This document shows, in pieces, positions 61,618 to 64,000 of a stretch of 64,000 bases of DNA (positions are counted from its first letter, which is position 1; each line of letters starts with the position of its first letter). A program made the translations under genes and the position numbers. The notes under the pieces are model-generated. The model saw only the letters and a list, made by a program, of their open reading frames with translations. It searched no databases and had not been told where the DNA came from. Source of the stretch: Peribacillus sp. FSL E2-0218 (GTDB lineage Bacteria > Bacillota > Bacilli > Bacillales > DSM-1321); the NCBI RefSeq assembly GCF_037992945.1, contig NZ_CP150304.1:3971501-4035500 (forward strand). The letters run 5' to 3'.

Positions 61618-62412
61618 ATGAAAAAAATGTTTGCGTCAGAACGAAGGAAAATCATACTCGGAAAACTAACAGATCAGCATCGGGTAACCATAAAAGAGCT
61701 TTCAGAAGAAATTAAAGTATCTGAAGCGACATTACGTACGGATTTATCCAAAATGGAGGAAGAAGGCCTTCTAAAAAGAACACATGGAGGAGCCATACTA
61801 TCCGAAAAACAAGATAGCGATACAAGCTTTACTACACGAGAATTAAAGAATCGCTATGAAAAGGCTGCCATTTCAAAGAAAGCTGCTGAGCTTCTCTCAA
61901 ACGGGCAATGCATTATGCTCGATTCAAGCTCAACCACTCTTGAACTTGCACGCACGATAAAAGAAATGCCAATTAGACTGACCGTTGTTACAAGTGGCAT
62001 CAATACTGCATTAGAGTTAAATGAAAATCCCAATATCACCGTGATATTATTGGGAGGTATTATAAAAAAAGGTTCCTTTTCCTTAGAAGGCAGTTTAGGA
62101 ATAAATATTCTTAACCAAATTAATATTGATCTGATGTTTACGTCCGCTAATGGATTTACTTTCGAATCAGGATTAACGGATTTCAGTGTATATGAGGTAG
62201 AACTGAAAAAAGCCATGGTCAGCGCCTCCAACAAGGTGGTTGCCTTGCTTGATCATACTAAGATCAATAAAAATTCGATTGCCTCATTCGCTTCAATCAA
62301 TCAAATAGATACGATAATCACTGACTTTGATATGACAGGAAGTTACACAAAGAAACTCGAAGAACAAAATGTTAAGATCATAATGATATCAACAGACGAA
62401 CACGTTAATTAA
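61618..62412 (+). CDS. DeoR-family transcriptional repressor
   Basis: 264 residues. Winged helix (about 6-60): ERRKIILGKLTDQHRVTIKE then VSEATLRTDLSKMEEEGLLK. The sensor domain (about 75-250) has the sugar-phosphate isomerase-like fold with MLDSSSTTLELA, TSGINTALEL and LLGGIIKKGSFSLEG. The family senses phosphorylated sugars. It should repress the tetritol operon read in the other direction and be relieved by erythrulose-phosphate or a similar intermediate (inference). TAGGTGATAAC precedes the ATG. Confidence 0.85.
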   Translation: MKKMFASERRKIILGKLTDQHRVTIKELSEEIKVSEATLRTDLSKMEEEGLLKRTHGGAILSEKQDSDTSFTTRELKNRYEKAAISKKAAELLSNGQCIMLDSSSTTLELARTIKEMPIRLTVVTSGINTALELNENPNITVILLGGIIKKGSFSLEGSLGINILNQINIDLMFTSANGFTFESGLTDFSVYEVELKKAMVSASNKVVALLDHTKINKNSIASFASINQIDTIITDFDMTGSYTKKLEEQNVKIIMISTDEHVN

Positions 62413-62758
62413 TCCCTTCCTCCACGGTAATTTTAACCATACAGTTTAACCGCCGGAAGTGAATATACCGTTTTACCAACATACTAAAGCAGCCCGAAAC
62501 TCGAACTGATTAGCTATAAGGCTGAAAGTGAGTAATATCGGTGTCATGATGGATGGTTCAATACGTAAAACAAAAGTAAAGGCTTTGGAATGGTGGATTC
62601 CAAAGCCTTTTTCGATTGATTTACGATCGTTGACTTACATTGCAAAGGAATCTTTCTTTTTCAAAATATCTTTCTTACAATAAATTACTTTATTCAAATC
62701 CTCCTTTTTAGTGTTATTCTTGTAGGTAGACCAAATTGTAATTTTTCAGGAGAATCCG
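62413..62758. other. intergenic region with terminator
   Basis: 346 bases without a recognised gene. A perfect hairpin, GGCTTTGGAA / TTCCAAAGCC (62581-62607) with TTTTT after it, terminates the DeoR transcript. The last 140 bases should contain the promoter of the histidine kinase gene. Confidence 0.6.
62578..62613 (+). terminator. terminator before the histidine kinase gene
   Basis: AAAGGCTTTGGAA / TTCCAAAGCCTTT is a 13-bp stem with a 7-base loop, followed by TT. Confidence 0.85.
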
Positions 62759-64000
62759 ATGAATTTCACTTATATTAATCAACACATTCTAGATAATCTC
62801 TTTTATATCCTGGTAAGCATTTTAATTTATTCCACTTTATTAGATCACGGCAAAAGGTTATGTCAGTATGGCAAGGTCCTCATCACTACATGCATGAGCA
62901 TTCCGATCCTATTATGTATGAAGTTCCCTATTTATATCGATGAATATTGTGTTCATGACTTCAGGCAAATCCCTTTTATAATCGGGACACTGTATGGCGG
63001 TTGGCCTGTCGGGGCTGTTCTATTGGTCATTCTCTTGACTGGCAGGTTTGTTATGAATGGGTTCAATCTCCTTACTTTAATGGTTTATATCGTTATATTC
63101 GTCATTACTGCTCTATTTTCTTCTAAATTCAATGCGTATAACAGAAAAAGTAAGCTAAATAGCTCGATCTTATTGATTGTATTCCTAGGCATCCTAACAA
63201 GCTTGCTTGCACTCGCTATGTCTGATTCTTTTCGAATAACGGAGGCCTATATCTTTTACTTCATCATTCTTCCTCCTTTCATCATCGGTTTAGCTGTGTA
63301 TATCATGGAAATTTTAAAGGATGCGATTTTAATCCGAACACAAATGGTGCGGCTTGAAAAGATGGAGGTCGTCAGTCAGCTTGCGGCCAGCATTTCTCAT
63401 GAAGTCAGAAACCCTTTAACGGTTGTGAAGGGATTCGTTCAGCTGCTAAAAGCACCCGATCTGACCCAAGATGAAAAAGAGCAATATATCCAGCATGTTG
63501 TTCGGGAGCTTAATAGTGCGGAATCCATCATTAGTGAATACTTGGCATTCGCCAAACCTGCCATTGAAAAGGTCGATTCCATTTCCATCGACCGTGAAAT
63601 AGGCTATGTCATTGAAATGATCAAACCATTAGCAAACATGAATTTAGTTACGATATCCGAACAGCTGGCCCCAGGTGTCACTCGTGGCAATACTCAGCAT
63701 TTCAAGCAATGCTTCCTCAACTTAATCAAGAATGGGATAGAGGCCATGCCGAGCGGCGGGGAACTGCGTATCGTTTCCTATGTAAATGATAACGACATCA
63801 TTATCGAAATAAAGGACGTTGGAATTGGCATGAACAAAGAACAAATACATCGTTTTGGCGAGCCCTATTACAGTTCCAAAGAGAAAGGGACAGGGCTAGG
63901 TTCGATGGTGGCTGTCAAAACGATCCAAACGATGAATGGCACGCTTCATATTAATAGCGCTTCGAATAAAGGAACAACGATCACTGTAGGACTTCCTGTT
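62759..64000 (+). CDS. sensor histidine kinase (KinB-like), 3' end outside the window
   Basis: 414 residues visible. Five or six membrane helices (about 10-200) come first, then the kinase core: H-box SISHEVRNPLTVVKGFVQLL (His about 217), N-box LNLIKNGIEAMPSGG, D-box KDVGIGM, GEPYYSSKEKGTGLGS (F/G box). HEVRNPLTVVKGF is typical of the sporulation kinases that feed Spo0F. The multi-spanning sensor without an external domain resembles KinB. CAGGAG precedes the ATG. The stop codon lies beyond position 64000. Confidence 0.82.
   Translation, partial: MNFTYINQHILDNLFYILVSILIYSTLLDHGKRLCQYGKVLITTCMSIPILLCMKFPIYIDEYCVHDFRQIPFIIGTLYGGWPVGAVLLVILLTGRFVMNGFNLLTLMVYIVIFVITALFSSKFNAYNRKSKLNSSILLIVFLGILTSLLALAMSDSFRITEAYIFYFIILPPFIIGLAVYIMEILKDAILIRTQMVRLEKMEVVSQLAASISHEVRNPLTVVKGFVQLLKAPDLTQDEKEQYIQHVVRELNSAESIISEYLAFAKPAIEKVDSISIDREIGYVIEMIKPLANMNLVTISEQLAPGVTRGNTQHFKQCFLNLIKNGIEAMPSGGELRIVSYVNDNDIIIEIKDVGIGMNKEQIHRFGEPYYSSKEKGTGLGSMVAVKTIQTMNGTLHINSASNKGTTITVGLPV

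Overview
The window looks like a chromosome segment of an aerobic, spore-forming Bacillaceae, most like the Peribacillus / Bacillus simplex group. The evidence is a set of sporulation genes (a YjcZ-type small protein, csgA, a KinB-like kinase), typical Bacillus families (DUF1659/DUF2922/YvrJ, DUF3238, LXG toxin), a purine riboswitch, Fur boxes and strong AGGAGG ribosome sites. Species assignment is inference. No rRNA, tRNA or CRISPR array was seen.

Layout. 0-2.5 kb: start of a 3-hydroxyacyl-CoA dehydrogenase, a 3-hydroxybutyrate dehydrogenase and an alpha/beta hydrolase. 2.5-8.6 kb: small sporulation and Bacillus-specific genes with two decayed genes (SRPBCC and AraC/GyrI-like). 8.8-13.8 kb: a hydroxybutyrate-use locus, GntP permease - bdhA - GntP permease, divergent from a LysR regulator. 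13.9-23 kb: oxidoreductases, Nudix, a guanine-riboswitch-controlled lipoprotein nucleosidase, a ZIP transporter, a LysM/YkuD enzyme, an aldo-keto reductase and a MocR/EamA pair.

23.6-40.8 kb is a visibly AT-richer accessory island. It holds two PLD-nuclease/DEAD helicases with an NTP pyrophosphohydrolase and a MutT enzyme, a large PD-(D/E)XK-like protein with a Cys/His motif, a Gabija-like OLD nuclease/UvrD helicase pair, gene remnants, and an LXG toxin with SMI1/KNR4 immunity genes. These parts probably form a defence and competition island.

41-54 kb: an MFS exporter, a decayed tandem duplication next to an ABC exporter, a Fur-box-associated iron-siderophore uptake operon, a MetNIQ-type importer whose ATPase lacks the usual C-terminal regulatory domain and has a Fur-like site upstream, a siderophore-esterase-like hydrolase with a near-perfect Fur box, and an operon pairing a 5-aminolevulinate-synthase-like enzyme (unexpected in Bacillus) with an EamA exporter.

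54.5-64 kb: a tetritol (erythritol/threitol) catabolic operon read leftwards, eltD-like dehydrogenase - polyol permease - rpiB - dhaK - dhaL - glpX - transketolase remnant, divergent from a DeoR repressor. The expected flow is tetritol to erythrulose to erythrulose phosphate to erythrose-4-phosphate, which enters the pentose phosphate pathway. The window ends inside a sporulation-type histidine kinase.
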